Source: Oscillospiraceae bacterium (lineage in GTDB: Bacteria > Bacillota > Clostridia > Oscillospirales > Oscillospiraceae). From it: a stretch of 64,000 nt of DNA. The stretch's first letter is position 1; each line of letters begins with the position of its first letter. Of this stretch, positions 50,013 to 60,234 are shown piece by piece. A program made the translations under genes and the position numbers. The notes beneath the pieces were generated by a model that had not been told where the DNA came from, did not search any database, and saw only the letters and a program-made list of their open reading frames with translations. The DNA lies in contig SVKV01000002.1 in the NCBI GenBank assembly GCA_015068305.1, forward strand, positions 80,719 to 144,718. The letters run 5' to 3'.

Positions 50013-52246
50013 TTCTGTTCCTCCGTGCTGTATTGATAGTTACCGCCCGTTATTTGATGGTTGCTTCCGTCTGGCATAGTAACGGTGCAGACCGTATTTT
50101 CGGGTACGGTCAGTTTCAAGCTGAAGCGATCGTTCTTTCGCTCCCAGCGGATATCGATCTTTCCGTATGCGGTTTCCAGACTACCCTCTGCCCATGTCAG
50201 CGTACCGCCGGGGATGGGCCTCACCGCAAATTCCTGATAGCCTGCCGTAACAGGCTCCAAGCCTAAGATCCGGCGGTAGAAGAAGTCACCCACCGCGCCG
50301 TAGGCATAATGGTTAAAGGACACCATGTCCGGGATCGTATCTGCCCGGATACTGCCGTCGGCATCCAGCGCATCCCATCGCTCCCACATGGTAGTGGCAC
50401 CGGCGTTCACTGTGTACAGCCAGCCGGGACATGCTTCGTTTTGCAGCAGCCTGTAGGCATCCTCCACATAACCATTGTCCGCAAGTGCAAACAGAATATA
50501 GGGCGTTCCGGCAAAACCGGTTTGGATCTTATATTCTCCCTGCCGCACCAGCTCTGCCAGCCGTTTTGCAACGGCTGCTTTTTTTCTTTCCGGCACAAGA
50601 CCAAAGTACAGCGCACAGGCATAGTAGCTTTGGAAGTCGCTGTTCAGTTTGCCATCCGGGAGAACACACAGTGATGCAAAGGCATCCTTGATTTTCGCAA
50701 GCAGGTCTGCGTAGTAAGCTTCGTCCTCGGTTTTGCCCAGCGCCTTTGCGCTTTGCCGCATGATGTCCACACTGTTTGCAAAGAAGCAGGTGGAAAGATA
50801 CTTGCCCTTTTTCTTCCATTTACCCACGCTCTCGCCGGGCGCGCACCAGTCGCCATACTGGAAAGGATTGTTGTTCCAGAGATACTGTTCCTTGCCCTTG
50901 CTGAACCGGGCAGCAGCTCTGGTCTCAGAATCCGTGTAGGCTTTCATGGAATCGTATTGCTCCGCCAGAAGTTCCTTGTCACCATAGGCCCGGTAAACTG
51001 CCCATGGCACCATGGTAGCCGCATCGCCCCAGATAGCGATGGGTACCGGGAATGGTGTGGGCTGATAGGTCTTGTTCTCCGGGATGGTCACCGGGAGCGT
51101 TCCGTTGGGCCGCTGATACAGCCGCAGGTCATGCAGCCACTTTTTCATAAACAGGGAAATATCCCGGTTAAATGCTGCCGTCTGGGCAAACACCGCGATA
51201 TCACCGCACCAGCCCATCCGCTCATCCCGCTGGGGACAGTCTGTGGGGATCTCCAGGAAATTGGAGCATTGTCCCCACTGGACATTCTGCTGCAGTCGGG
51301 TCAGTTTTTCGTCAGAGCAGGAGAAGCTGCCGATTCTCTTGCAGTCGGAGGTCAAAACAATGCTCTCGATTGTTTGGATCTTGATAGGCGCCGTGGCAGT
51401 AACCTGCGCATAGCGGAAACCCATGAAGGTAAACTTTGGCAGGAATTCGTTAATACCATTTTTGCCGCAGGTAAGGGTCAGCATCTGCTTTGCACGGCGC
51501 AGATTTTTTGTAAAGAGCTTTCCGTCGTTGCTGAGAATCTCCGCGTGACGGATGGTAATAACAGTGCCCTTAGCTGCCCGAACGACCAGCCGGATCACAC
51601 CGGCATGATTCTGCCCGAAATCATAGATCTTACCCTGATTTTTCACTGGGGTAAGCCGCTGATCCTCGGTGACAAATGTGCCAAAATGCGGTTTCACCTC
51701 CGGCACCCGGCAGGAAAGCACTTGGGTAGGCTGGAAATTCCAGCTTTCCTCTGTACATCTCAAGTCAATGGTTTCGCCGTTATAGAAGTCCGCAAAGCGC
51801 ACCGGGGTATCCTGGGTCACCAGCCAGCTTTCGTCCGTCCCAACAGTTTGCGTGCTGCCGTCTGCATACACAAGCTGAAGAGCCGCCAGAAGCCCCCGCC
51901 GATTGCCGTAGTTGTTGTTCTTTGCGCCGATCCTACCCAGCCACCAGCCGTTGGCAGCGGTAACATCCAATGTGTTTTCGCCTATACGGAGCATCCCGGT
52001 CACATCGTAGGTCTGGTACTGGACATAGCTTTCATAATGGGTGTAGCCCGGTGTGAACCAGGCATTGCCCACGTTTTGCCCGTTGAGGTTGGCTTCGTAG
52101 ATACCCATGGCGGTAACACAGAGCGTCGCTTGTGTCAAATTTTCCCGGACAGAGATCTGTTTGCGAAATAGTTCCGGTGGCAGAAAATTGAGCTTATCAT
52201 TCTGCTTTCCGCTGCCGATCCATTTTCCGTTATGAATGATATCCAT
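50009..52246 (-). CDS. Glycoside hydrolase family 78 alpha-L-rhamnosidase
   Basis: A 745-residue enzyme that removes terminal alpha-L-rhamnose. The N-terminal beta-sandwich (MGIYEANLNGQNVGNAWFTP, YESYVQYQTYDVTG) is followed by the (alpha/alpha)6 barrel with the GH78 signature TDCPQRDERMGWCGDIAVF and a likely catalytic Glu in MWERWDAL. There is no signal peptide, so the substrate is imported first. Its location with GH1, GH2, GH3 and GH43 genes points to breakdown of mixed plant glycosides. Four-base overlap with GH1. Confidence 0.92.
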   Translation of the reverse strand: MDIIHNGKWIGSGKQNDKLNFLPPELFRKQISVRENLTQATLCVTAMGIYEANLNGQNVGNAWFTPGYTHYESYVQYQTYDVTGMLRIGENTLDVTAANGWWLGRIGAKNNNYGNRRGLLAALQLVYADGSTQTVGTDESWLVTQDTPVRFADFYNGETIDLRCTEESWNFQPTQVLSCRVPEVKPHFGTFVTEDQRLTPVKNQGKIYDFGQNHAGVIRLVVRAAKGTVITIRHAEILSNDGKLFTKNLRRAKQMLTLTCGKNGINEFLPKFTFMGFRYAQVTATAPIKIQTIESIVLTSDCKRIGSFSCSDEKLTRLQQNVQWGQCSNFLEIPTDCPQRDERMGWCGDIAVFAQTAAFNRDISLFMKKWLHDLRLYQRPNGTLPVTIPENKTYQPTPFPVPIAIWGDAATMVPWAVYRAYGDKELLAEQYDSMKAYTDSETRAAARFSKGKEQYLWNNNPFQYGDWCAPGESVGKWKKKGKYLSTCFFANSVDIMRQSAKALGKTEDEAYYADLLAKIKDAFASLCVLPDGKLNSDFQSYYACALYFGLVPERKKAAVAKRLAELVRQGEYKIQTGFAGTPYILFALADNGYVEDAYRLLQNEACPGWLYTVNAGATTMWERWDALDADGSIRADTIPDMVSFNHYAYGAVGDFFYRRILGLEPVTAGYQEFAVRPIPGGTLTWAEGSLETAYGKIDIRWERKNDRFSLKLTVPENTVCTVTMPDGSNHQITGGNYQYSTEEQK

Positions 52247-52260
52247 AGCGCGGCTCCTTG

Positions 52261-53952
52261 TTATTTCGCTTTTGCTGCCTTCTTTTTCGCCTTGGCTTCC
52301 TGCTTTGCCAGGTACTTCGCATTCTCTGTGTCGAAGTCCAGTCCTTTCTTCCGGCAGTATTCCTTCAGATCCGCAATGCGATTTTCTTCGTGGATGCGCT
52401 CGCTTTCCTCAGCTTCCCGGCGCTCCAGTTCCTCCGGGTCGATCCACTCTTCACCACGGGCAATGGTTGCGGCCTTTCTGCGCTCCAGCAGCTCTGTGCT
52501 GATCTGAGGAAGCTTCTTTTCCACATCCATAAAGGGAAGCAGCACCACATAGGCCGTTGCCATAATGATATCAAACAGGTAGAAGGCTGTTGCCATGAAG
52601 CCGGTGACCTCTGCGCTGGGCGTAACACCCGCTACATCCACAAAACCCATCTTCAGAATCGCGGATTCATAACCGCCTGCAAAGGGTGCCCAGATGGCAG
52701 CCTGAACCGCTGTAATGATGGAGACACCCAGCAAACCCTCCAAACGCAAGCCAGACTTGTGCTCCACAGAGTCGAATGCATAGCAAAGCAGGGTCGCAGT
52801 AATGTACGCATTGGGCAAGAAGCCGGTCTGGCGGATAAAGCCTGCCACAAAGGCGATGGTCACATTACTGGGGAACATCCAGCCAAGGATGCTGCCCACC
52901 AGAATGAGGGCATATCCTACGAGAGATACATTACGGATGCCGAATTTCTTGGACAGCGGATAAATGGCAAACGCACCGATGCCCAGGGGAACGCCTGTGA
53001 CCACCTGGTAAATGGTGAACATGGACCAGTCGTTCTCGCCGCCTAAGAGATACTTGATGTAAAAATACTGCACATTGCCGCCCTTGAAGTTATCCACGAT
53101 ACCGGCAATGGTCATAAGAATCGTGAAGATCACAAAATACTTATTGGTCAGCAGGGCTTTCATCTGCTGGCGCAGCGGGATGTTGCCCGAATTACCCTCG
53201 GCCTGCACATCCTCAATGACGCGCTCCTTGGTGAAGAAATACTCCAGAAGCAGCAGAGGGATGGCTACGATGGACAGAATGGTCAGCAGCACTGCGTAAC
53301 CACCCAGGTCATGCTCCAGCCACATGGGCAGGACCACCATATTTACCAGCATGCCGATGATGATACCGGAGATCAGTGTCCAGGACATCTGCCGGATGAA
53401 TTTCAAATGCGCCTTTTCCTTGCCACTGCGGGAGGAAATGGATACGATGGTGTCCCGGAACAGATAAAAGTAGGAGGAACCAACGGTATGGTAAGCAATC
53501 AGCAGGAAGAAGAAATAGTACCAGTAGTTGTCTCCCAGTGTCTTACCGGAGAACTGGAAGATCAGCATACCGATGGCGATGGACACAAAGCCAAAAACCA
53601 GATGCCAGGGGCGCATTCTGCCCTGTCGGGAACGGGTATGCTGCATCAGCCAGCCATTCAGCAGGCCGGTGAGGGTCGCCAGCAGCTTGGCAGCGGTCAT
53701 GATAACCTCATAGTAGCCGCCCATTTGCTGGATCATCGCCACGTTTTCCGTGCCGTACATGGCACCGGTCTGCTGGGTGAAGAATTTTTCCACCAGCGCC
53801 GCAATGGTGTTGACCACGAAAATCAGACCCAGAGGGCCGATCAGATGGCCGAGTACCCATTCCATTCTGGAAACGGACCGGGTTTTCACTTTGGAATCCA
53901 TGAAAGATTTTTCAAATATGCCCTTGCTTAAAAGTGTGATTGGTTTACTCAT
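52261..53952 (-). CDS. MFS transporter of the glycoside-pentoside-hexuronide (GPH) family
   Basis: A 563-residue membrane protein with about twelve segments. Typical GPH areas are WVLGHLIGPLGLIFVVNTIA, MQHTRSRQGRMRPWHLVFG ('GRxRPW'-like) and LRQQMKALLTNKYFVIF. It has an unusually long charged C-terminal tail (about 500-563, rich in Glu, Arg and Lys, ending AKKKAAKAK), predicted helical. It is the only transporter in the cluster, so it probably imports the intact glycoside for the cytoplasmic enzymes. Four-base overlap with GH43. Confidence 0.9.
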   Translation of the reverse strand: MSKPITLLSKGIFEKSFMDSKVKTRSVSRMEWVLGHLIGPLGLIFVVNTIAALVEKFFTQQTGAMYGTENVAMIQQMGGYYEVIMTAAKLLATLTGLLNGWLMQHTRSRQGRMRPWHLVFGFVSIAIGMLIFQFSGKTLGDNYWYYFFFLLIAYHTVGSSYFYLFRDTIVSISSRSGKEKAHLKFIRQMSWTLISGIIIGMLVNMVVLPMWLEHDLGGYAVLLTILSIVAIPLLLLEYFFTKERVIEDVQAEGNSGNIPLRQQMKALLTNKYFVIFTILMTIAGIVDNFKGGNVQYFYIKYLLGGENDWSMFTIYQVVTGVPLGIGAFAIYPLSKKFGIRNVSLVGYALILVGSILGWMFPSNVTIAFVAGFIRQTGFLPNAYITATLLCYAFDSVEHKSGLRLEGLLGVSIITAVQAAIWAPFAGGYESAILKMGFVDVAGVTPSAEVTGFMATAFYLFDIIMATAYVVLLPFMDVEKKLPQISTELLERRKAATIARGEEWIDPEELERREAEESERIHEENRIADLKEYCRKKGLDFDTENAKYLAKQEAKAKKKAAKAK

Positions 53953-55355
53953 ATTACTTCCTCCGTTCTTTTGATTTCAAATTGGTGCAGATCAATGCTG
54001 GTTTTGCCGTGATAGGTAAAGAAAAGCGGGTGCTTTCCTTTGGGGATCTGACAGCAAAGTGTAGCTGTTTTCCACACATCCGATTGGGAGAGGGCAGCAC
54101 TGCCAACAGTTTGTCCATCTTCCTGTAACGCAAGGTCGAGCCTGCCGCTGCCGCCCCGGTAAATAGCCGAAATTTGATAGCTGCCGCCTGCAAAGTCGAA
54201 GTATTTATATCCGGCGGTATAGCCGTTTTTCATTCCCGCAACATAGAAATCGGCATTTTCATCCCCGTCTGCGCCGCTTTGGGTGATATAGGGCTGTTTT
54301 CCTGGGATGCGGAACTTTCCCAAAAACTTTCGCCCCATCAGATTGCAGGCAATGTAGGCAGGATACACGCCCTCGCCAATCAGCGGTTTCCCGTTCAGGC
54401 CGCAGCTCGTGGATTCCGCTTGCCGGATAGATCCGTCCGGCGCAATGGTGACAGGCTCGGCCACACCCTGCCGGGAGAAGGAGGTGCGGTTGGTCATGCG
54501 ATGGTCAAAGATGTACCATTGCCCGTTTAGCTCCACCAACCCGCCGTGGTTGTTTCCTGAGGGGTACGCAAGATTCCAGAAGGAATGACCGTTGATGCCA
54601 AAATCAGAAGTGGAATGGACCCTTCCACGGGGTGTAAAGTCCCGCTCCGGGTATTTACTTGTGGCATAGTGCAGGCCGGAACCGTTGCGTACCGGGTAGA
54701 CCACATAGTAAAGATTCCCGATTTTCCGGGTAGATGGACCTTCGAAATATGCGTTGGTATTCCAGCTTTTCGTGCCGGGGAGGATCACCTTTGGCGGCTG
54801 CTTCACGGTCACCATGTCCGGTTCCAGCTCCGTGACCGTACAGCCTGCCATATTCCGCTTGAGCTTGGTGGTCGTCCCTCTCCGGCTGGAGCCGGAGTAG
54901 AGCCAGACCCTCCCGCTGTCAATCAACACGGATGGATCGAACATGAAGTATTCGCCCTCGTGGTCACCCAGTACACGACCATCTGGGTAATGGACTTCCC
55001 CAAGAAATTCATATTTGCCTGCCGGCGTGTCGCTGACTGCCACACCGATGACCGAGGTGTCGTCCTTGGAATAGTAGAGATAAAATCTGCCGTCCGGGCC
55101 CTGCACCACATCCGGGGCATAGAGATTACCTTTGCGCTTATCCTGCTCTTTTGTGAAGATCACGCCCTCATACTGCCAGTCCGACAGGTCAGAAAGGGGT
55201 GCGGACCAGGTTACATAGTCGTTTTCGCAGTACCATTTGCCGCCAAAGCGGTCATGGCTGCCAAAGATGTAGAGTCTGTCCCCAAATATCCGGGGTTCTC
55301 CGTCCGGGATGTACTCCCAGGGTGGCAGATAGGGATTGAAAATCTGCTTCTTCAT
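53949..55355 (-). CDS. Glycoside hydrolase family 43 with C-terminal CBM6-like domain
   Basis: A 468-residue cytoplasmic protein. The five-bladed propeller of GH43 covers about 1-320 (DGEPRIFGDRLYIFGSHDRF, NLYAPDVVQGPDGRFYLYYS, FMFDPSVLID, YFEGPSTRKIGNLYYVVY), with likely catalytic Asp and Glu residues in the start, 'APDVV' and 'FEGPS' parts. A beta-sandwich at about 350-468 resembles CBM6 (FDFAGGSYQISAIYRGGSGR). GH43 enzymes release arabinose, xylose or galactose. The start was set at ATG 55355 with AGAGGGG upstream, one base after the GH3 stop. Confidence 0.88.
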   Translation of the reverse strand: MKKQIFNPYLPPWEYIPDGEPRIFGDRLYIFGSHDRFGGKWYCENDYVTWSAPLSDLSDWQYEGVIFTKEQDKRKGNLYAPDVVQGPDGRFYLYYSKDDTSVIGVAVSDTPAGKYEFLGEVHYPDGRVLGDHEGEYFMFDPSVLIDSGRVWLYSGSSRRGTTTKLKRNMAGCTVTELEPDMVTVKQPPKVILPGTKSWNTNAYFEGPSTRKIGNLYYVVYPVRNGSGLHYATSKYPERDFTPRGRVHSTSDFGINGHSFWNLAYPSGNNHGGLVELNGQWYIFDHRMTNRTSFSRQGVAEPVTIAPDGSIRQAESTSCGLNGKPLIGEGVYPAYIACNLMGRKFLGKFRIPGKQPYITQSGADGDENADFYVAGMKNGYTAGYKYFDFAGGSYQISAIYRGGSGRLDLALQEDGQTVGSAALSQSDVWKTATLCCQIPKGKHPLFFTYHGKTSIDLHQFEIKRTEEVI

Positions 55356-55356
55356 A

Positions 55357-57816
55357 TCAGAACCCCTCTGTGGTGGCACTGCCGAACACAAGGGTCAAGA
55401 CCCGGCCAGCGGAAATCTCGAGCGCGCATCTGTCCAGTGTGCCGTCTTTCAGTGCCTTGGATAGAGCCTTGCGGATAGGAGCGACACCGGGCATGACCAG
55501 ATCGTTGCCTGCGTTAATGGATTCCGGGTAGGAGCACTGATCCACCGCGTTCCAGTCGCTCATTACAAGGCCCTCGTAGCCCCATTCATCCCGAAGCACC
55601 CCGGTGAGTAGCATTGGATCATTAACAACATAGGTGTCGTTGACTTTATTGTAAGAGGACATGATTGTCCAGGGCTTGCCCTCCTCCACAGCGATGCGGA
55701 AGGCCCGTAAGTAGACTTCCCGAAGGGCCCGCTGGGAAAGATTTTCCGAAACGCCGGTGCGGTTTTCCTCCTGATTATTGCAGCAGAAGTGCTTGATGGA
55801 TACACCAACACCGCCTTGTGCCTGCACACCTCGGGTCACCGCCGCCGCCATCTTTCCAGCGATAAGAGCATCCTCGGAATAATACTCAAAGTTTCGTCCG
55901 CACAGAGGATTGCGGTGGATGTTCATACCGGGTGCCAGCCAGACGGAAACGCCGATCTCCAGCATTTCCTTACCCACGGCCTGCCCGATCTCCTCAACCA
56001 ATGCCGTATTCCAGCTTTGAGCCTGCAAGGTGGCGTTGGGCCATGCGGTCATGTAGCAGTACACCGGGCGACCCTTGCCTTTGGGCGGCTTCAGCAACCC
56101 GCCTACCTTTTTCAGCCAACCCCATTGCCAATCCTCCGGCAGTCCCTCCGGATATCGGGGCGTTCCGTCGGGCATGATGGTCACCGCCTGATTCACATTC
56201 AGTCCAGCAGGGCCATCGGAAAGGACAATGTTGGGGATGCCCTTTTTCAGAAGGTTGGTAGCGGTGCGGCCAGCCGCACCCATCACATTGTTGAAGCATT
56301 TGATGCTATAGCCACCGCCCACTACCAGGGAGATTTTATCCTTGTCGGACAGGCGATTCAGAATATCCTGCACTTTCTGAGAAAACTGCGGGACGAATTT
56401 ACTGTGTGTGACCGTCTGGAAGTCCTCTGCACGCAGTGCATACCGGGGCGTTTCCACGGGGAATGTCACATTCTTTTTCGGAGGACACAGGTCAGTAAAG
56501 GCAGGTGCCTCAGGGCAGATGTTGGTTACCTTTTCTGTGACCACATTCGCATCCTGGGTTAATACACCGCTGAGTTCTGCAGTTTCAGAGGAGGTGCCAA
56601 TCAGCAGACCGTACTCGCCGGATTCCAGGCAGAAGCAGTTTCTATTTTCGTCGAAGCTGCCCTGCTGCGCCACATCAAAGGTCAGGGTCAGGACTTCTTC
56701 TTCACCGGGTGCAAGGCTCTCGGTCTTGCCGAAGGCCACCAGACTTTTGACCTCGCAGGGAATCTGCTTTCCCGGTTTTTGCAGATAGAGCTGCAGCACT
56801 TCCTTACCGGAATATTGCGTTCCCACATTTTTGACCACGGCCTTTACGGTTACTGTTGTTTTTTGTGCCTTGATTTCCGTTACCTTGTGAGTAAATTCCG
56901 TATAGCTCAGGCCAAAGCCGAAGGGATACCGGGGCTTTACACCGAAGCTGTCAAAATACCGGTAGCCTACATAGATGCCCTCGTAGTAGTTTTCAAAGGC
57001 GGTCTCGCCGTTTACATGGCTATAGGTTTCGGCGCTGGGGTAATCCTCATAACGGTACGCCCAGGTGTCCGTCAGCTTGGCGGAGGGGGTGACCTTTCCG
57101 GTGAGGATATCCGCCAGAGCATTACCGGACTCCATACCGGGCTGACCCATGAAGAGAACCGCATCGATGCGGCACTCTTCCAGAATAGAAAGATCCACGG
57201 AGCTGCCGGAATTGATGATCAGGATCAGTTTGGGATAGTGGGTGGATAGCAGCTTCAGGCTTTCTTCCTCCACATCGGACAGGAGGTAGTCACCCTTTTC
57301 ATTCTTTCGGTCACCACCCTCACCGGCCTGCCGTGCCAGAACATAAATGGCGGTGTCGGTTTTATCCGTTAACTCGTCAGAAAGGACAGGCGCACAGCCG
57401 GGTTGGGGCGCATGATGCTCGTGGATGGCATTGAACATATCCATGGTGCGGATGGGCGAAAAGCTGTCTGCCAGCTTGTCCATCTCCGCTTTCCAGGCAG
57501 CCTGCCGGTCCCGGTACTGTTTTTCAAAGCGGTCCATCCAGAGAGTATCCGCAATGGTGATCCCCGCGTTTTTAAGACCCTGCTCCACATTGACACTGGA
57601 TCGTGCGTGGGTATCGCCGCTGCCGCTGCCGCCCATGGCGGTCATTCTGGCGCCTGCGCCGTAGAGGGCAATAGTTTCGGTCTGCAAAGGAAGCGCACCC
57701 TCATTTTTCAGCAGCACGATGCCCTCGCAAGCCGCTTTTCTTGCCAAGGCACGGTGATCCCGCTCTCGCTGGGATTCTTCCTTGGTGGAAGGGCCGTAAA
57801 CTCTGAACTTTTCCAT
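55357..57816 (-). CDS. Glycoside hydrolase family 3 beta-glucosidase with permuted domain order
   Basis: An 819-residue enzyme in which the usual domain order is reversed. The alpha/beta sandwich is first (ACEGIVLLKNEGALPLQTET, ALYGAGARMTAMGGSGSGD), then a fibronectin III-like domain (QLYLQKPGKQIPCEVKSLVA), and the TIM barrel is last (KISLVVGGGYSIKC, IPNIVLSDGPAGLN). The nucleophile is Asp754 in LVMSDWNAVD, close to the C-terminus. Such order is known from ruminococcal and clostridial beta-glucosidases. No signal peptide. It abuts GH2 with no gap: the GH2 stop follows its ATG directly on the map, GH2 being upstream in transcription. Confidence 0.92.
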   Translation of the reverse strand: MEKFRVYGPSTKEESQRERDHRALARKAACEGIVLLKNEGALPLQTETIALYGAGARMTAMGGSGSGDTHARSSVNVEQGLKNAGITIADTLWMDRFEKQYRDRQAAWKAEMDKLADSFSPIRTMDMFNAIHEHHAPQPGCAPVLSDELTDKTDTAIYVLARQAGEGGDRKNEKGDYLLSDVEEESLKLLSTHYPKLILIINSGSSVDLSILEECRIDAVLFMGQPGMESGNALADILTGKVTPSAKLTDTWAYRYEDYPSAETYSHVNGETAFENYYEGIYVGYRYFDSFGVKPRYPFGFGLSYTEFTHKVTEIKAQKTTVTVKAVVKNVGTQYSGKEVLQLYLQKPGKQIPCEVKSLVAFGKTESLAPGEEEVLTLTFDVAQQGSFDENRNCFCLESGEYGLLIGTSSETAELSGVLTQDANVVTEKVTNICPEAPAFTDLCPPKKNVTFPVETPRYALRAEDFQTVTHSKFVPQFSQKVQDILNRLSDKDKISLVVGGGYSIKCFNNVMGAAGRTATNLLKKGIPNIVLSDGPAGLNVNQAVTIMPDGTPRYPEGLPEDWQWGWLKKVGGLLKPPKGKGRPVYCYMTAWPNATLQAQSWNTALVEEIGQAVGKEMLEIGVSVWLAPGMNIHRNPLCGRNFEYYSEDALIAGKMAAAVTRGVQAQGGVGVSIKHFCCNNQEENRTGVSENLSQRALREVYLRAFRIAVEEGKPWTIMSSYNKVNDTYVVNDPMLLTGVLRDEWGYEGLVMSDWNAVDQCSYPESINAGNDLVMPGVAPIRKALSKALKDGTLDRCALEISAGRVLTLVFGSATTEGF

Positions 57817-60114
57817 TTATCGCACCTCCAGTTCCGTGGTAACAGGCGAAACGCCTGCGCTTGTGATTGTAATTTTTACCTTGCCGGAAACAGTTCCGGC
57901 TCTTAGTACCGCCAGTAACCGGCCCCGATAGCTGGAGAAGGTATCGCTGTCGTACCGCTCATCGGTCTTGCACAGAGCGCTTCCCAAGCCTTGCAGAGTG
58001 GCTGCACCCTCTACCTTGACGGTGACAGGCTGCTCCACATAGGGCAGCAGATTACTGTCCTGATCTGTAAATTCGATGGGCAAATAGCAAAGGGACTGTC
58101 CGTTTGCTTCCAGGATCTGCTTGCTGGGAGTGACCGTCAGCCGCATTTCCTTGTCGCCAGTTTGCAGGCTATGCCGGGAGATTTCCTTTCCGCTTTCGTC
58201 CAGGGCAACCGCCGTCAGCGTACCGGGTGCGTAAGGCACTTTGAATATCGTCTTGAATTTCTTGATAGGCTTGGTGCCGATTTCTCTGCCGTTCAGCTCC
58301 AGCCGGACGGCTGTGGCATCGGCATAGACCTCCACCGTGGTTTTTGTTCCCTCATAGCCATGCCAAGTCCAGCTGTCGATGGCATTGGTAAACTGCCATG
58401 CGCCTGTGGAGGGCTTCTCGTGGGCATGATTCACCGGGCGCACACCAATAAAGGGCGTTTTCCGCAATTCCCAGACGATCTGCATAAAGTACATAGATGC
58501 CAGGGGCTTTCCCGTAATATCGATCATGCCCTGACCGGCAAGCAGCGGCAGACCCTTATAAGAATGATAGGTCCAGTCGCCAATGCAGGCCTCTCCGAGA
58601 TAATCCCAAGCAGACCAGACGAAATCGCCCAGAACCTGGGGGTATTTCTTCACCCGCTCCCAGTTGTAGGGCAGATCCGCCACCATGGTCTCGCTGCCCA
58701 CCATCAGCCGGTCGGGGTAATTCTTCGCATCTTCATCGTACCGGGATGCGGCATAGTTCAGACCCAGCACATCCATTCCATCGGCAGCACCCTTGCAGGC
58801 CTTGTCGCCCTTTTTGCCGGAAGCCATGAAGAACATCAGACTGCCCAGCTTGTTTGCCATGGCATTGAAGAACGCAGAGCCGGTTTTCTTTTCCTTGTAG
58901 CCGCCCTTGCTTGGCAGCGGTTCGGGCTTATAATCACCCTTATCCTGGTAAACACCCATGCCCATGTTGGCATAGACATTCAGCAGTACATTGACACCGG
59001 CGGTGACCGGCCGGGTATCGTCGAGGCTGTGGACAAAATCGGTAAGCATCCGGGCGGTTTCCGCGCCCTTCTTCGTTGCGGTTTCTGACACCTCGTTGCC
59101 GGTGGAGTACATGATCACGCTGGGGTGATTCCATGCGGATTTCACCATGGCGGTCAGATCATTTTTCCATTCCGCATCGAACCACCGGGCATAGTCATGG
59201 TAGGTCTTGGGGATATACCAGCCGTCAAAGGTCTCGTTCATGACGTACATGCCCAGCTTGTCGCAAATGTCCAAGGTGATCTGAGATGCCGGATTATGGG
59301 CAATGCGAACTGCGTTGAAGCCGTTTTCTTTTAAGATAGAGATACGGCGGTATTCCGCATCGTAAAAATCGCAGGCACCCAATACGCCGTGGTCATGGTG
59401 AATGCAGCCGCCCCGAAGCAGGATTCGTTTGCCGTTGACACACAGACCCTTTTTTGCGTCCCATGTCAGCAGACGGATGCCAAAGCTGGTGCGCAGCTCT
59501 TTACCATCCTTGCGGATGACGCAGGTATAAAGATGGGGCGTTTCCGCAGACCAGAGCTTGGCATTGGGGACGGTGATCTGCCCGGGAATGCCGGATACCA
59601 CAAGGTTTTCTCCATCGTAGATTTCTACAACTTCCGCATCCGCCATGACTTCGATCATCGCAGGGTCAATTTCTCTCGTGATGATCCGGGGTGCTTCCAA
59701 TTCGTCGATCAGCAGGCTTACCGGGCGGTAGATGCCGGAGCCGGAATACCAACGGCAGTTAGGTTCCAAGGTGTTGTCCACGTCCACCCGGATGCTGTTC
59801 ATTCCTTCATAGACCGCATTGGAGATATCCACATCGAATGCAGTGTAGCCATACTTGTGGCTGCCCACCTTCTGACTGTTCACCGTTACGGCGCAGTTCT
59901 GATAGACGCCCTCAAAATGCAGAATGATGGATTTGCCGATCTGTTCCGTTCCAATCTCAAATTCTTTTTCGTAAGTATATTTGCCGCCGGGGAAGTAGCC
60001 TGAATTGACACCGTTGCGGCATCCGCCGTCCCGAATCTCTCCCAGCATGGCATCGTGGGGCAGAGTGACCGATTTGCCGTTACAAGCCCATCCCTGATTA
60101 AAATCCAATCTCAT
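57817..60114 (-). CDS. Glycoside hydrolase family 2 beta-galactosidase/beta-glucuronidase-type enzyme
   Basis: A 765-residue GH2 enzyme with sugar-binding, immunoglobulin-like and TIM-barrel domains. LRGGCIHHDHGVLGA and AVRIAHNPASQ are the family landmarks, the acid/base is Glu341 in YSTGNEVSET and the nucleophile Glu475 in VGSETMVAD. A DUF4982-type domain follows. It differs from the LacZ in this window (no CHYPN) and belongs to the group annotated as beta-galactosidase, glucuronidase or related. I chose ATG 60114 (MRLDFNQGW), with AAAGG nine bases upstream; ATG 60132 is an alternative. First gene of the cluster and divergent from the AraC regulator. Confidence 0.9.
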   Translation of the reverse strand: MRLDFNQGWACNGKSVTLPHDAMLGEIRDGGCRNGVNSGYFPGGKYTYEKEFEIGTEQIGKSIILHFEGVYQNCAVTVNSQKVGSHKYGYTAFDVDISNAVYEGMNSIRVDVDNTLEPNCRWYSGSGIYRPVSLLIDELEAPRIITREIDPAMIEVMADAEVVEIYDGENLVVSGIPGQITVPNAKLWSAETPHLYTCVIRKDGKELRTSFGIRLLTWDAKKGLCVNGKRILLRGGCIHHDHGVLGACDFYDAEYRRISILKENGFNAVRIAHNPASQITLDICDKLGMYVMNETFDGWYIPKTYHDYARWFDAEWKNDLTAMVKSAWNHPSVIMYSTGNEVSETATKKGAETARMLTDFVHSLDDTRPVTAGVNVLLNVYANMGMGVYQDKGDYKPEPLPSKGGYKEKKTGSAFFNAMANKLGSLMFFMASGKKGDKACKGAADGMDVLGLNYAASRYDEDAKNYPDRLMVGSETMVADLPYNWERVKKYPQVLGDFVWSAWDYLGEACIGDWTYHSYKGLPLLAGQGMIDITGKPLASMYFMQIVWELRKTPFIGVRPVNHAHEKPSTGAWQFTNAIDSWTWHGYEGTKTTVEVYADATAVRLELNGREIGTKPIKKFKTIFKVPYAPGTLTAVALDESGKEISRHSLQTGDKEMRLTVTPSKQILEANGQSLCYLPIEFTDQDSNLLPYVEQPVTVKVEGAATLQGLGSALCKTDERYDSDTFSSYRGRLLAVLRAGTVSGKVKITITSAGVSPVTTELEVR

Positions 60115-60172
60115 AAAACCCATCCTTTCCATAGAAACTCCATTTTTCTATACTAATTCTAACAAATCGGCC

Positions 60173-60201
60173 TTGCACTGTAATGCAGAATACGCTAAAA
60201 T
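60173..60201 (+). promoter_or_regulatory. Promoter of the AraC regulator gene
   Basis: TTGCAC (60173-60178), 17 bp, TAAAAT (60196-60201), 34 bases before the ATG. The partial inverted repeat TGCACTGTAATGCA lies over the -35 end and could be an operator shared with the divergent cluster. Confidence 0.65.
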
Positions 60202-60234
60202 AATACGAGATTGACTTTGGTGAGGTAAAAAGTT

